A stretch of 64,000 nt of DNA from Trifolium pratense (Eukaryota > Streptophyta > Magnoliopsida > Fabales > Fabaceae). The stretch spans positions 72,959,257-73,023,256 of the forward strand of contig NC_060060.1 in NCBI RefSeq assembly GCF_020283565.1. Direction: 5' to 3'. A model generated the notes under the pieces. It made no database searches. It was not told the origin of the DNA and was given only the letters and a program-made list of their open reading frames with translations. Shown here in pieces: positions 34,794 to 47,976 of the stretch. The translations under genes and the position numbers were made by a program. Within the stretch, counting starts at the first letter, position 1. Every line of letters begins with the position of its first letter.

Positions 34794-37700
34794 ATGGATA
34801 AAGAAGGAGGGTCAGTGTCTAAACCCCCCTTACTGACAGGTCCTGAGAACTATGATTATTGGAAAGCTAAAATGGAGGCTTTCATAAAATCAATTGACAG
34901 CAGGACATGGAAGGCTGTGTTACGCGGATGGGAACCACCAATGGTTCTTGACAAAGATGGCAATAAAACTGATGTCAAGAAGCCAAATGATGAATGGACT
35001 AAAGATGAGGATGATCTGGCACTTGGCAACTCCAAAGCCTTGTATGCAATTTTTAATGGTGTGGATGCAAACATGTTCAGGCTTGTTAAGAGATGTATTA
35101 CTGCTAAGCATGCCTGGGAAATTCTGAGAAAAGCTCATGAAGGAACATCAAAAGTTAAGCTATCTAAACTTCAGATGCTCAAAACCAATTTTGAGAATCT
35201 CAGAATGAAGGAGGAAGAAACCATTCATGACTTTCAGATGAATGTGCTTGACTTTGCAAATTCGTTTGATGCACTTGGAAAACCTATCTCAGATGAGGAG
35301 CTAGTTGGAAAAATACTCAGATCTTTGCCTAAAAGATTTGATATGAAAGTGACAGCTATTGAGGAGGCTCATGATCTTTCAAGTCTAAATCTAGATGAAC
35401 TCATAGGATCACTTCAGACCTATGAAATTGGCCTAAACAGGAGAAATGAAAAGAAAGATAAGAATCTAGCCTTTGCTTCGAAAAGTGCTGCTGATGATTT
35501 ACAAATTGAATCTGAAGGTGAAGAAAGCTTAGCTGAGTCTATGGCTATGCTTGGAAGACAGTTCAACAAGTTGATGAAGAAAGTGGATCAAAGGCACAAG
35601 CCAAATGGTCGACTCAACAACAACAAACAGTCCAGCTTTCAGAAAAAGACAAATGAAGATGAAAGAGGAGTGAAATGCCACGAATGTGAAGGTTTTGGCC
35701 ATATCAGACCTGAATGTCCAACCTTTCTAAAAAGGCAAAAGAAAAGTCTTGTGGTTTCATGGTCTGATACAGATTCAGAGGAGGAAGAATCTGCCAAATA
35801 TGTTAATGCTTTAACAGGAGTCTGTGAATCTGACTCAGAATCATGTGATGAGGAGGTAACTTATGAAGAACTAGCTGCTACTTACAAAGATCTTCATAGT
35901 AGAAGTATAGAAGTTTGCAAAGCATTGGAGAAACAAAAGAAGATCAATGGCAAACTGCAAGCTGAGAGAAATGACTTACTCATGAACATTAATAATCTCA
36001 ACATTAAGGTTGAAGATCAGAGTAGTCAAATTCAACAGTTGGAAATAGAGAAGTCTAACCTCCTGTGTAAAGTTGCTGAACAAGGTGAAGAAGTGACCAA
36101 GTTAAATGCTGACTTGGATCAAGTCACAAAAGTGGCTAAAATGATGACCAAAGGTACTGATGCCTTTGAGGAAATGCTACAAAGACAAAACTACGGGAAA
36201 CCTAAGCCCATTGGTTTTGAACATGAAAGAGTAAAGCAACAGATGAAGTTCAACAATGCCACTATACATACTCCAATCAACAACACGTTTGTGTCAGGAG
36301 GATTGTCGCAACATCTGATGGGTCATTCTATGCCCAGGTTCTATAACTGGACATGTCATCATTGTGGCAGGAAAGGACACATTAGGCCTTTCTGCTATAG
36401 GCTGCACGGATATCCAAGGAGAGTTCATCAAGAATTCTATACTCCTGTCTTTCCTAATGTTACAACAAGACAGGAATGGAGAGAAAAGAAGAAGATCACA
36501 GGTCTAATAGCTCATACATCCTTGAGAGCTTCTTCAAGAGAAACCTGGTACTTTGATAGTGGCTGTTCTAGACACATGACAGGTGTTGAACACTATCTTG
36601 AAGACTTGAAGTCATATGCTACCAGCTTTGTGACCTTTGGAGATGGAGCCAAAGGAGAGATCAAGGGAGTTGGTAAACTTGCAAACCATGGCTTACCAAA
36701 GCTTGATAATGTGCTGCTTGTAAAAGGGCTTAAAGCTAATCTAATCAGCATAAGCCAACTTTGTGATCAAGGCATGAAAGTTAACTTCACAAAAGCTGAA
36801 TGCCTAGTTACAAACGAGCAAGGAGAGCTGTTGATGAAAGGAGTAAGGTCAAGAGACAACTGCTATCTCTGGATCCCTAAAGAAGAAGATGTACCAACAT
36901 GTCTTATTAGTAAAGAAGATGAGGTAAAGTTGTGGCACCAAAAACTTGGCCACCTGCACCTCAAAGGGATGAAGAAGGCAATAGCTAAAGAGGCAATCAG
37001 AGGTCTTCCAAAACTCAAAATTGAGGAAGGAAGTATATGTGGAGAATGTCAAATAGGGAAGCAGACAAAGATGTCGCATCCAAAGTTGCAACATCTTACC
37101 ACAACAAGGGTTCTAGAATTACTGCACATAGACCTGATGGGGCCAATGCAAGTGGAGAGCCTTGGAGGAAAAAGGTACGCGTTTGTCATGGTAGATGACT
37201 TTTCAAGGTTCACATGGATTGAATTTCTAAAAGACAAATCTGAAAGTTTTGATGCATTCAAAGAACTTTGTCTTCAACTCCAAAGAGAAAAGAACTCTGC
37301 TATTGTTAGGATACGAAGTGATCATGGTAAAGAGTTTGAGAATGCAAGCTTTCTTGAATTCTGCATCTCTGAAGGAATCAAGCATGAATTCTCAGCTCCA
37401 ATCACACCTCAACAAAATGGTGTTGTTGAGAGGAAGAACAGGACAATACAAGAGTCAGCCAGAGTGATGTTGCATGCAAAACATCTTCCATATCAATTCT
37501 GGGCTGAGGCTATGCATACTGCTTGTTATATTCACAATCGTGTCACACTCAGAACTGGAACCTCTACTACACTATATGAACTGTGGAAAGGCAGAAAACC
37601 AACTGTCAAACACTTTCATGTGTTTGGAAGTAAGTGCTATATCCTATCTGATAGAGAGCACAGAAGAAAAATGGATCCTAAAAGTGAAGAAGGATTGTTT

Positions 37701-39581
37701 CTTGGATACTCAACAAACAGCAGGGCCTACAGAGTTTACAACCAGAGAACTAAGGTAATAGTAGAATCTATCAATGTTGTGATAGATGATTTGACATCTG
37801 CTAAAACATCTGATACTGAAGATGATGTTGCAACAACTTTGCCAACATCTGAAGAAGCTGTAGCAGAAAAGGAATCAGATTCAGATGATGAATCAACCAT
37901 TCCTACACCTCGCCCTGTGAGTAAAGTTCCTTCAATAAGAATACAGAAGAACCATCCCAAGGATCTCATCATAGGAAATCCTAACCAGGGAATTGCTACA
38001 AGAAGGACAAATGAAGTGGTTACTAATGCATGTTTTGTCTCAAAGGTTGAGCCTAAAAATGTAAAAGAGGCTCTCACTGATGAGTTCTGGATAGAAGCCA
38101 TGCAAGATGAATTAACTCAGTTTAGGAGAAGTGATGTGTGGGATCTTGTTCCTAGACCCAATGGTGTTAATGTCATAGGCACAAAATGGGTGTTCAAGAA
38201 CAAGTCAGATGAAAATGGTGTTGTAACAAGAAACAAGGCAAGATTAGTGGCTCAAGGGTACACTTAGGTTGAAGGACTTGATTTTGATGAAACATTTGCG
38301 CCTGTAGCAAGACTAGAATCTGTTAGGCTACTCCTTGGTATAGCATGCATTTTCAAATTTAAGCTGTACCAAATGGATGTCAAGAGTGCCTTTCTAAATG
38401 GGTACTTGCATGAAGAGGTTTATGTGGAGCAGCCAAAAGGTTTTGTAGATCCTGCCAATCCTGATCATGTGTACAAGCTGAAGAAGGCGCTTTATGGATT
38501 AAAACAAGCTCCAAGGGCCTGGTACGAAAGGCTGACAAATTTTCTTGTTAGTCAAGGATACAGAAAAGGAGGCCATGACAAAACCTTGTTTGTTAAAGAA
38601 CAAGAAGAGAAGCTGATGATTGCCCAGATTTATGTTGATGACATAGTATTTGGTGGAATGTCTGAAAAGATGGTGCAACATTTTGTACAACAAATGCAAT
38701 CAGAGTTTGAAATGAGTTTGGTAGGTGAGCTGACATATTTCCTTGGTCTGCAAGTAAAACAAATGGAAGACACCATATTTGTCTCTCAAAGCAAGTATGC
38801 GAAGAACATGATCAAAAAGTTTGGAATGAACACTGCAGCACACAAGAGAACACCAGCTGCTACTCATCTAAAGCTAACCAAAGATGAAAATGGCATTGAT
38901 GTTGATCAAAGCCTATACAGGAGCATGATTGGCAGTCTATTGTATCTTACAGCTAGTAGACCAGACATCACCTTTGCTGTGGGTGTTTGTGCAAGATATC
39001 AAGCAAAGCCAAAGATGAGCCATCTTGTACAAGTCAAAAGGATTCTGAAATATATAAAGGGCACCAGTGATTATGGGATTCTGTATTCCCAGACCAAGAA
39101 CTCAACTTTGATAGGGTATTGTGATGCAGATTGGGCTGGAAGTGCTGATGATAGAAAGAGCACTTCAGGAGGATGCTTCTTTTTGGGTGATAATTTGATC
39201 TCATGGTTCAGCAAGAAGCAGAATTGTGTGTCTCTGTCTACTGCAGAGGCTGAATACATAGCTGCAGGAAGCAGTTGTTCCCAGCTGATGTGGATGAAAC
39301 AGATGCTGAAAGAATATAATGTCGACCAAGATGTCATGACATTATATTGTGACAACTTGAGTGCGATCAATATATCCAAGAATCCAGTTCAACACTCAAG
39401 AACCAAACACATAGACATCAGGCATCATTTTATCAGAGACCTTGTTGAAGAAAATTGTGTGGAACTCAAGCACATTGGTACAAGTGAACAGCTAGCTGAC
39501 ATTTTTACAAAGGCGCTTGATGCTAATCAGTTTGAATTTTTAAGGGGCAAATTGGGAATTTGCCTGCATGAAGAAGCATAG
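34794..39581 (+). pseudogene. copia-2 gag-pol with premature TAG
   Basis: Same domain order as the copia-1 polyprotein and nearly identical in sequence; one residue shorter near the poly-Asn tract before the first zinc knuckle. The frame is broken once: TAG at 38265-38267 replaces the Gln codon of the conserved [14 protein letters not shown] segment at the start of RT. The frame is then open again through RT ([12 protein letters not shown] at 38373), YVDD, RNase H and the natural TAG at 39579-39581. The premature TAG is followed by GTTGAA, which does not match the CARYYA readthrough context, so truncation before RT is expected. Confidence 0.95.
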
Positions 39582-39587
39582 CAGTTA
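39579..39587 (+). promoter_or_regulatory. Leaky stop context TAG CAG TTA (copia-2)
   Basis: Same junction as in copia-1: TAG CAG TTA with an open frame following. Confidence 0.9.
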
Positions 39588-41979
39588 CAGCAGTTGAGGC
39601 GTGCAAAAGGAAACCGTTTTCTCTCCCATCATTCAATGCACGCTAATTTAGGGAAATCATTACAAACTTCCCTTAAATATGTCTGTACACGCAATCAATG
39701 CACTTCCATTCAAATCCTAATTTTCTATCGTAAACCCTATTCTTCCACTTCCAACCTCAACTTTCATCCATTCAACTTCCTAAACCTCAAAAATCTTCAT
39801 CCAAACATGTCTGAATCATCACAAACTACAATTACCGGCCGTTCTACTCGATCAAAAGCAAAAATCGAACCATCAAAGATCATCAAAGACACCGTCCCTG
39901 TTACAATTGTTCGTGCTTCCAAATCCAAAACTCAATCAAGTGTTGCTGAGAAGAAGGTAAAGGGAAAATCAGTTGAAAAGATGAAAGCTCCAAAAGTAAG
40001 TGACGATACTTCCCCTTCTATTGATAAATCTGGTAAAGGAAGTTCTAAGAAGAAGAGAAGGGATTATAAGTCTAGAATTCCTCTTTCTATGTCTGATCTG
40101 GTTTTTGAATCTAATGTTAAAACATCCGAGCAAACAACTGAAGAAGAATCTCAGAACCCTAAATCTGTGTCTGAAGTTGTTGAAACACTTATTTCAATTG
40201 CTGGTAACCCTAATCAAGATAATTTGGGGTCTGATGCTGAGAAGAGAGATCTGAATAATATGCCTGTTGATGCTGAGATGGAAGACACTCCTACAGAGGT
40301 TGAGCCTAATATTGCTGAGAAATCACCAACAATTGCTGAAATGGTGGCTAAAAAATCAACCCCTGCTGTTACTGAAGAAGTTGTTATGAAGGATGTTGAA
40401 ACATCCTTGAATGAGAATGAAGAAGTTGAAACTACAACTGCTGAGGAAGAACCTGTGAAGGAAACTGTTGCTGAAAAGGATGTTGAGACAACGGCCACCA
40501 CATCTGAGTCCACAGATGAAGAAACAGGAACTGCTGATGAGGGTACTTCTGATAATGAAGGGGACACTCAATCTGAAGAGAGCAACCAGTCCATTCCCAC
40601 AGAAGAACCAGAGATTGAAGCTGACAAGCCTGCAGAAGCTGAGAAGGAAACAGAGAAAGATGTAGTAGATGTTGATGATTATGTCACCACCAAGACTGCT
40701 GTTAAACCAACTGGTGGTATAACAAAAAGGTTGAGAAGCTGTACAGGGAAGGCTGTGGCCACTGCAAGCAAGACTCCTGCACCAAGAGTGAAAACAAAAG
40801 GTGTTGGACCAGTCAAAGGTTGGAGTAAAGTTCTCTCCCCTCCTGTCAAGAAGAAGGAGACACTGAAGAGAAAGAAGGAGTCATCCAGTGACTCAGATTA
40901 TGATGCTGCTGAAGATGTTGCTAACATCTCATCTCCAAACCCTAAGAAGGCTACTGCAAAGAAGGTTCCTCAAGGTATTGAAGAAGCCCCCTGTGACAAC
41001 ATTTCATTCCATCGTGCTGCCTTTGCACTGAGATGGGATTACATCTACCAGAGGAGACTGGCTGTTGAAAGGGAATTAACCAAAGATGCTCTCAAATGTC
41101 AAGACATCTTTGACTACATCAAAGAAGCTGGTCTGATGAAGACAGTCTGTGACTTCAGTCCCTGCTATGAGCTGCTGGTGAAAGAGTTTCTTGTGAACAT
41201 CCCTGAAGAATGTGATAACCCACTGAGCAAGGACTACCACAAAGTTTTTGTCAGAGGTAAATGTATCAATTTCTCTCCTGTAGTGATCAATAATTACTTA
41301 GGAAGATCTGTAGAACCTAAGGCTGAATTAGAGGTTGCTAATGATGTTGTGAGTGCTGAAATAACTGCTGGTAAGGTTAAGGTCTGGCCCACAAAGAAGC
41401 TGATACCCACTAGTAAATTGAATGTCAAATATGCCATCCTCAATAGGATAGGGTCAACAAATTGGGTGCCAACCAAGCATGCAACCAATGTTGCTACAAA
41501 CCTGGGTAGATTTATATATGCTGTAGGAACCAAGTTTGACTATGACTATGGGACCTTTATTTTTGATCAAACCATTAAGAATATTAGATCAACAGCTGTG
41601 AAGATGCCAATAGCATTTCCATCTTTGCTATGTGGAATTATCTTGGCCCAATATCCAGACATTAAGGTTGTGACTGACACTCCCAAGAAAAGGGAATCTG
41701 GTTTCACTTTTCATCATAAGCTTTTTGGTAATCACAATGTTACTGATCATGTTGGGACATCTGCTGCTGGAGCTGGTGTTATGACCAAAAGGGAAATTAT
41801 TGCTAGTTTGAAGGTTCAATGTCAGGACATTGATAAACAGCAGGCTGAGCTTGAGGAAAGGAAGAATGTGTTCTTGAAGATGATTGAAGGATTGGAAGCT
41901 GATGAGGTACCTGTGAAAGCTAGTGCAAATGTGGCTGCTACAGGTGATCAAAACAATGCAGATGAGGATGAAGGTTATG

Positions 41980-41984
41980 CTACT
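41980..41984. repeat. TSD CTACT, left copy (NA-1)
   Basis: CTACT before the NA-1 LTR; repeated at 50374-50378. Confidence 0.97.
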
Positions 41985-42627
41985 TGTAACACCCAAACCC
42001 ATTATTTATATATTTCTATCTTAGTAAAATCTTTTTCAAAACACGCAACGGAAAATCACATTTAATTTATTGAATATCGGTTCGAGTATTACACTCCTCT
42101 ATCAAAATAATACTAATGTAATTAATTAGTAAAAGTAGTGTTTATACAAATCTTTGAATCAAATAATGTATTTATAGATTATACAAAACAACCTAGACAA
42201 TAGACTTTATATACAATATAAAACCCTTGTTCCCGTGTCACAATCAGAGCGGAGCTTCACCGACGACTCGACATCGAATACCACAAAATCCTGTAAAATC
42301 TGGACCCCCAACGGTCCAGCACATAACACATAAAAGAGAGTTAGACAACGTACTCAAAATATAAGTGTAAGTAAATGGTACTTAAACACTCCTTCATAAA
42401 AACATGCATAATCATACATTATACATATACATCACCATCATTCATGCATATTCATATATCATGCATATACTTCATCTATCACATAATCAATCATTCACAA
42501 AATACACCAAACATATAGTTTCACGTCGTCTCGGACAATACCAAAACATCAACAATATCACATAACTCAATTACCAATAGGAATATACATAAAGTTCCTA
42601 ATGTAATCTAACACCACAAATACATTG

Positions 42628-42812
42628 TTCAGATTATGGTCATGACGGACCCTGCGTTGTTCATTTTATAGTCATGACGGACTCTACGTTGTTCAATTTA
42701 TAGTCATGACGGACTCTGCATTGTTCATTTTATAGTCATGACGGACTCTGCATTGTTCATTTTATAGTCATGACGGACTCTGCATTGTTCATTTTATAGT
42801 CATGACGGACTC
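42628..42812. repeat. 32-bp tandem repeat with GTCATGAC palindrome (NA-1 3' LTR)
   Basis: Six units of GTCATGACGGACTCTGCATT plus GTTCATTTTATA. Each unit contains the 8-bp palindrome GTCATGAC. The same array is in the 5' LTR at 48620-48804; NA-2 has only two units. Confidence 0.93.
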
Positions 42813-42959
42813 TGCTCCTCACATACGGATTAACAATCAACATTACCAAGTATGTGTCAAACATCATTTATCATAAATGCACACATAATCCCTAATGCAA
42901 TCTAATGCTTCACATTCATGCTATGTCCTCTAGACACCTCTAATGCATGTGGTACCATC

Positions 42960-43260
42960 TTCTTTATCAGGGTATTTCACCTCCGATATCCTTCTTTATC
43001 AAACAATATAGTTCGATATCCTTCTTTATTGGACAAGCCAATATCCCTAAATATTCATGATGCATGCACTCAAAACTCATGAATATATACATCAACAATT
43101 TTGGCATATAGCCCATCAACAATAACGTGGAACACTATCCAACGTTCGTCTTTATTAAGATAATCAATACCTTAATATCCTTCTTTATTGAATAACACAA
43201 TTCGATATACTTTTTTATTAAAGTTAATTAACACCTTAATATACTTCTTTGACATTTAAA
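42960..43260. repeat. Hairpin array in NA-1 3' LTR
   Basis: Homologous to the gypsy A array with spacer TATCCTTCTTTA. Stems include ATTGG/CCAAT (near 43020-43031), ATTAAG/CTTAAT (near 43152-43176) and partly decayed TCAAAC/GTTCGA and TTGAAT/ATTCGA pairs. A second copy is at 48952-49252. Confidence 0.8.
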
Positions 43261-43377
43261 CAAACATCATCAACACAATCAACAACAATTATATTCCACA
43301 CGTATAATCAACAATTCATCACAATACAATTAATCATGGTTATAAACAATCAGTAGCATTTAAAACCACCAAACAAC

Positions 43378-43650
43378 AGTTCAGGTAATACCCCTACTAA
43401 CACAGAGTACCCCTACTATACCAAAGGACCCCTACTACACATGTACTTCAGGTAATACCCCTGCTATCACATAGAACCCCTACTATCATGCAAGAACCCT
43501 TACTATCACGTAGAACCCCTACTATCATGCAAGAATCCTTACTATCACGTAGAACCCCTACTATCATGCAGAATCCTTACTATCACGTAGAACCCCTACT
43601 ATCATGCAGAACCCCTACTATCATGCAGAGACTCCTGCTAACACAGAGGA
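43378..43650. repeat. ACCCCTACTATCA(T/C)G repeat module (NA-1 3' LTR)
   Basis: About twelve units alternate CCCCTACTATCATGCAGA with CCTTACTATCACGTAGAA. It occupies the same LTR position as the CGCCTGGGGCGG module of gypsy A and the GTTCGCTAC module of NA-2. The copy at 49370-49642 is in the 5' LTR. Confidence 0.9.
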
Positions 43651-46600
43651 TAAAAATCTACTAAAATAATCCAAGTTTGATGTTCTAGATCCCAAATAAG
43701 TTTGATTTCACGTGTAACCAACATGTATAGACTCAAAAGGACGGTTCATTTCACCGATCTACCATTTTTACTACGAAAAAGTAGAGATTTACCATTTTTA
43801 GCTCAAAAGCTCAAGAACACAACAACTCACATCAAAACATAACAAATACCCAATTTTAACCCACAAATTCATTCATACTACATGTTAAAAGTATATTAAA
43901 CATGTTATGACCATTCTCTATCATTTTCTTTAAGAAAATCACCCAAAAACCCAAACGAAAATGGGGTGGAGAAAGTTCGGGTACGGAGAAATCGACATTC
44001 TCCCCTTTCTCGTATCACCCACGAATATGAAATCTACTCTCTTACCTGGATTCGAAGAAAACACGAAGATTGATCTTGAATCTTCACTTTCCTTCTTGCC
44101 CTAGCTCACCCATGCTCTTCCTTCTCTCTAAGCTTCTCAAGAACAAGAGAAAATGAGTGTTTTCTCTCTCTACCCATGACTATATGGCGCCCCCACTAGT
44201 CCATAAGGCCCATTGGGCCTCAAGCCCAATTGGCTTGGCCCAATCACACGTTAACTCAATCTACTCGCTTAATAACTAAAGTACTCGATAAATAACTCAA
44301 GTTATTAACTTAATTAAAATGTCACGTTAAATAAAATATTTTAACACATACAAATAATAATATGAAAATTGGGTCGTTACAACTCTCCCCCACTTAAAAG
44401 ATTTTCGCCCTCGAAAATTACGCTACTAAAACAACTCTGGATAACCCATGTATCCAACCCTCCAACGAAACGCTCAAAACACTACACATTACCAAGTTTG
44501 ACAAAATTAGTTTATCCCATCCAACACAATTTTTGTCCATTTATCAACAAGAGATCAAGGACGGCCAGTTCCTCAATTTGTCGATAGATAGTCAACAATC
44601 ATGATATCGACATAAACCATTTTTATCAAACCGCTAAAGCATCAACTTCGCACGAAACATCCATAGACTCACATTCTACGGTACACATAATGCTACCCAC
44701 AACAAGTACAACTAATCGGACACACTCCGAAAAGATACTCCCGTGGAATACTCCCTAACTCCATAATTCTCTGATTCCCTCATGAATCACTTAACCGTGT
44801 TACATCACTTATTCATATTCGAATCTTATTCCAACTTATCACTTGATAGTTCAATTCCAACAATCACTTGATGACCAACATTCTCAAACTTCATTGACAC
44901 ATGCTAAAAACTACCGTCTCTAACCGTCAAATTCCTTTTTTTTCACATATCTCCAATCATTGAGTCGAATCCCAACACGACTATTCCATTCCCAAGTAAT
45001 CTCTCAACCAACATTTGCATTCCTTAACGCAACATTTTCCAATACCACTTCTCCTTAATCCCTTAGCAATTCGCCACTTCAAAATTAGGCTACCGCCTAA
45101 AATTGGTTCTCCAAACAATCATAACCTCTATCTCGTTGATTCCAAACGACATCTTCAATTCGCCCATAATCCATCTATCAATGTTCCTCATCATCTTGCA
45201 TTGCAACAAGCATAATCTTCTCTGTTTATTCACTCATCGAATTCTTATTCACCTCCGACTTCTACCAATCATCATTTCTCTATGGATAGCTATCTTTAAA
45301 CTCCTCCTTAGTACATTCGATACCAAAATCAAACTCTTGAATTAAGTCCACAAAGCTCCAATTACTCGTCATACGATCTAACTCTATCCATTAAATTCTA
45401 ATATAAGGTACAAGGTCTTCTAATATCAACTCTTTGTCTTAGTATTCTTACTAGCGACTCCTTGTCTAATCCCAATATGACATCTCTAGAAAATTTCCAA
45501 AAATTCTCGTCCAAAAATACACTTTAAGTTATACACCAAGTCACTACCGTCCCATCATCCGTGATGAAACAATTTAAAATCCTTTACTTCATTGTCACCG
45601 ATTGTGACCATACCACATCAACATCCACGATGCATCTAACAAAACTAGTCTCTACCGACTCTTCCATTCCATGAATCCAAATTCCTTAGCAAATGCTTAC
45701 TCACTCTTACCTTGTGGGCACTACCAAATGCTCTCTGACACTTACCTTAGGCATCGCCTTCAACTCCTTACTATATGTGCTCAAACACAACATCTACTCA
45801 CATGTGCGGTAATCCTTTTTCGCAACTCTCACCTAACACAAGTCACTTCCAACATGACCTCCTACTACTCATTCTCAACACGCTCTCCAACGGCTAACTT
45901 TCTTATCCTTCATCATTCAAAAATGATACCTCTCATTTAGCTTCATCTCCACTTCTAGGATCTCATTCAACTTCGACACAATTTGCCCTGTCATTATCCA
46001 AATCCAATTACCCTTTCTTCGGCAAGCCTCTCACAAAATCTTTCGAATTGTTATCCTACTTCCACCTTCGAATAAACTCGACTACTCATACAATCCTTAC
46101 TTCCAACGACTCAACAAACATACCAATCCTATTATGATATTTCTCAATTCCATTCTCATATACTTTAAAACTTACTTCCCTTCCTTCGTTAATTAACACC
46201 AACGGTTCACTAATCTTCACATCTCTTATGAAAATTACTTCACACACTAGACTTAGAACTCCAAATTGTTCAACCAATTCAACCTACTACCAAATGCACG
46301 ACTCACGTAAAACTTCTTACTCAAGAATCCGCTACAACATCCGATCCACTCGGATGACAACTTACTTCAAAATCATCACCTCTCAAGAATCATAATCACT
46401 TCCTCTTCCTCATATTCGACTCCTTTCGATCAAACATGTACTTCAACTTTGGTCCACAAAACACGCCTCCATACTTTTAGTGCAACACACGATCTCCAAC
46501 CGTTCTGAATACTCTTCATCTCACTTAACCAATCTCACTAACGCCCCACGATGAAACACTTGGTCCGACAACTTCTCTTCTAGTAGTTTCTCACAACTTG

Positions 46601-47574
46601 TTGCGCCCATTCATTCCACTTTGAACAACGTCGCCAATTCCTGAATATTCCGCTTCAAGAACATCTCTACTCATCTCATCTTCTCACGATCGAAACATCT
46701 CGGAGGGATATAACCTTCTCCCCCACTTATCTCAAACCCACCTACACTCTTCCACTAGAACTTCTGGTGCTCACACCTAACGGTTCTATCGCCTCTAAAC
46801 ATATTCTTCCCAAAAGAAGAAACTAGTATCGACATCGTTTACACGCATGTCGCATACAAGGGACAAAGCCTACCCCACGATACCTAAACACTAACACAAA
46901 TTCATGCAAGCATTCAAGTAACCTATACTTCCCTCACTTCTCAAAGTTAGGAAATCAAAACAACACAAGAAAAATGAACATTGCATAGCCATAATTCATA
47001 CTCACATTCAATCAACTCAGAACAAGACGTCAACGAAATAATTTTCTTGTCTGGCTCCCTCGCTTAGCAAAAGCTAGCGAGTTCCCGGCAAGGCAAGTCA
47101 AAAACATTCACAGGACTTAGCAAGACTTAGCGAGACTCAGCGAGGTTCATTCTTCGCCTAGCGAGCACATCCAAAATATGGGTGCTCTGCTACGGTTTTG
47201 AATTTACGCCCACTAAAATCTCGTTTTCTCGACTCACCTATCCACAAAATTCAAAACTTCAAGCATACAACATCATTATAGACTTGAAAGCACAATTAAA
47301 ATCATGCATCACAATTACAACATAGGATTATGAGATCTTCATGTTTTTACTCATAAAACGCATAGCAATTCAAGTTCCTAGTAATCATCTAGCACATGTT
47401 ATAAACAAACATATAACAACACACACTAGCATTCATTAACATCCTACTCTTCTCACTATCTTGAAAATTTAATTTTCACTTATTCAAAAGAAAATAACTC
47501 TATATTTTCACCAAAATCTTCATCATCAAGAAATAATATTAGTTTTTCTTTTAAAATTATTTCAAATCATTACC

Positions 47575-47663
47575 ACATGCAGTTTTATATCATGCCGGAT
47601 CGTCACATGCAGTTTTATATCATGCCGGATCATCACATGCAGTTTTATATCATGCCGGATTGT
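47575..47663. repeat. Three 30-bp direct repeats in NA-1 leader
   Basis: CACATGCAGTTTTATATCAT followed by GCCGGATCGT, three units with one or two changes. NA-2 carries two units in the same place (59795-59854). Confidence 0.95.
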
Positions 47664-47962
47664 CAACAATTAGCAAATAAGCATCAATCAACCAAGTTTA
47701 AACTACACAAAGGTTAAACTCTAAGCATATACAACTATTATAAACATAGAAGCATAGCACTCATACAATTACTCAACAAAAGAATGGATCAATTTATCAA
47801 TTCACACCACTTATAGTTCCTAAATGAACAACATAAGTGATTTCGCAAAACAAACACAACCAAATCGTTAGACAAACACGACTGACACACAACACTCACT
47901 TGGTCTGACTGCACAGACCTGCTCTGATCGACACATAACCCACACAGTCCGAAGACAACGGG

Positions 47963-47974
47963 GCTCTGATACCA
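47963..47974 (-). promoter_or_regulatory. NA-1 primer binding site
   Basis: TGGTATCAGAGC on the minus strand, two bases after the 5' LTR; complementary to initiator tRNA-Met. Confidence 0.9.
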
Positions 47975-47976
47975 AT

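Larger units (their letters stand above)
41985..44381 (-). repeat. NA-1 3' LTR
   Basis: 2397 bp. Contains a 32-bp GTCATGACGGA tandem (42628-42812), a hairpin array (42960-43260) and a repeat module with ACCCCTACTATCATGCAG (43378-43650). Confidence 0.95.
44382..47976 (-). pseudogene. NA-1 internal region, decayed gypsy polyprotein
   Basis: On the minus strand short islands match the gypsy A polyprotein between stops and deletions. For example 46086-46277 gives VEQFGVLSLVCEV and FKVYENGIEKYHNR, corresponding to [12 protein letters not shown] and [14 protein letters not shown] of the RNase H-integrase connector. No frame longer than about 90 codons survives. Close to the PBS end lies a leader with three 30-bp repeats (47575-47663) and an AGCGAG-rich patch (47080-47165). 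It cannot encode enzymes. Confidence 0.85.

Noticed and set aside
38265..38267. A second programmed readthrough stop in copia-2
   Set aside because: TAG is followed by GTTGAA, not CARYYA, and copia-1 has Gln there, so it is a nonsense mutation.
42628..43650. CRISPR-like appearance of regular repeats
   Set aside because: Units are direct tandems without unique spacers, lie inside plant LTRs and have no cas genes nearby.
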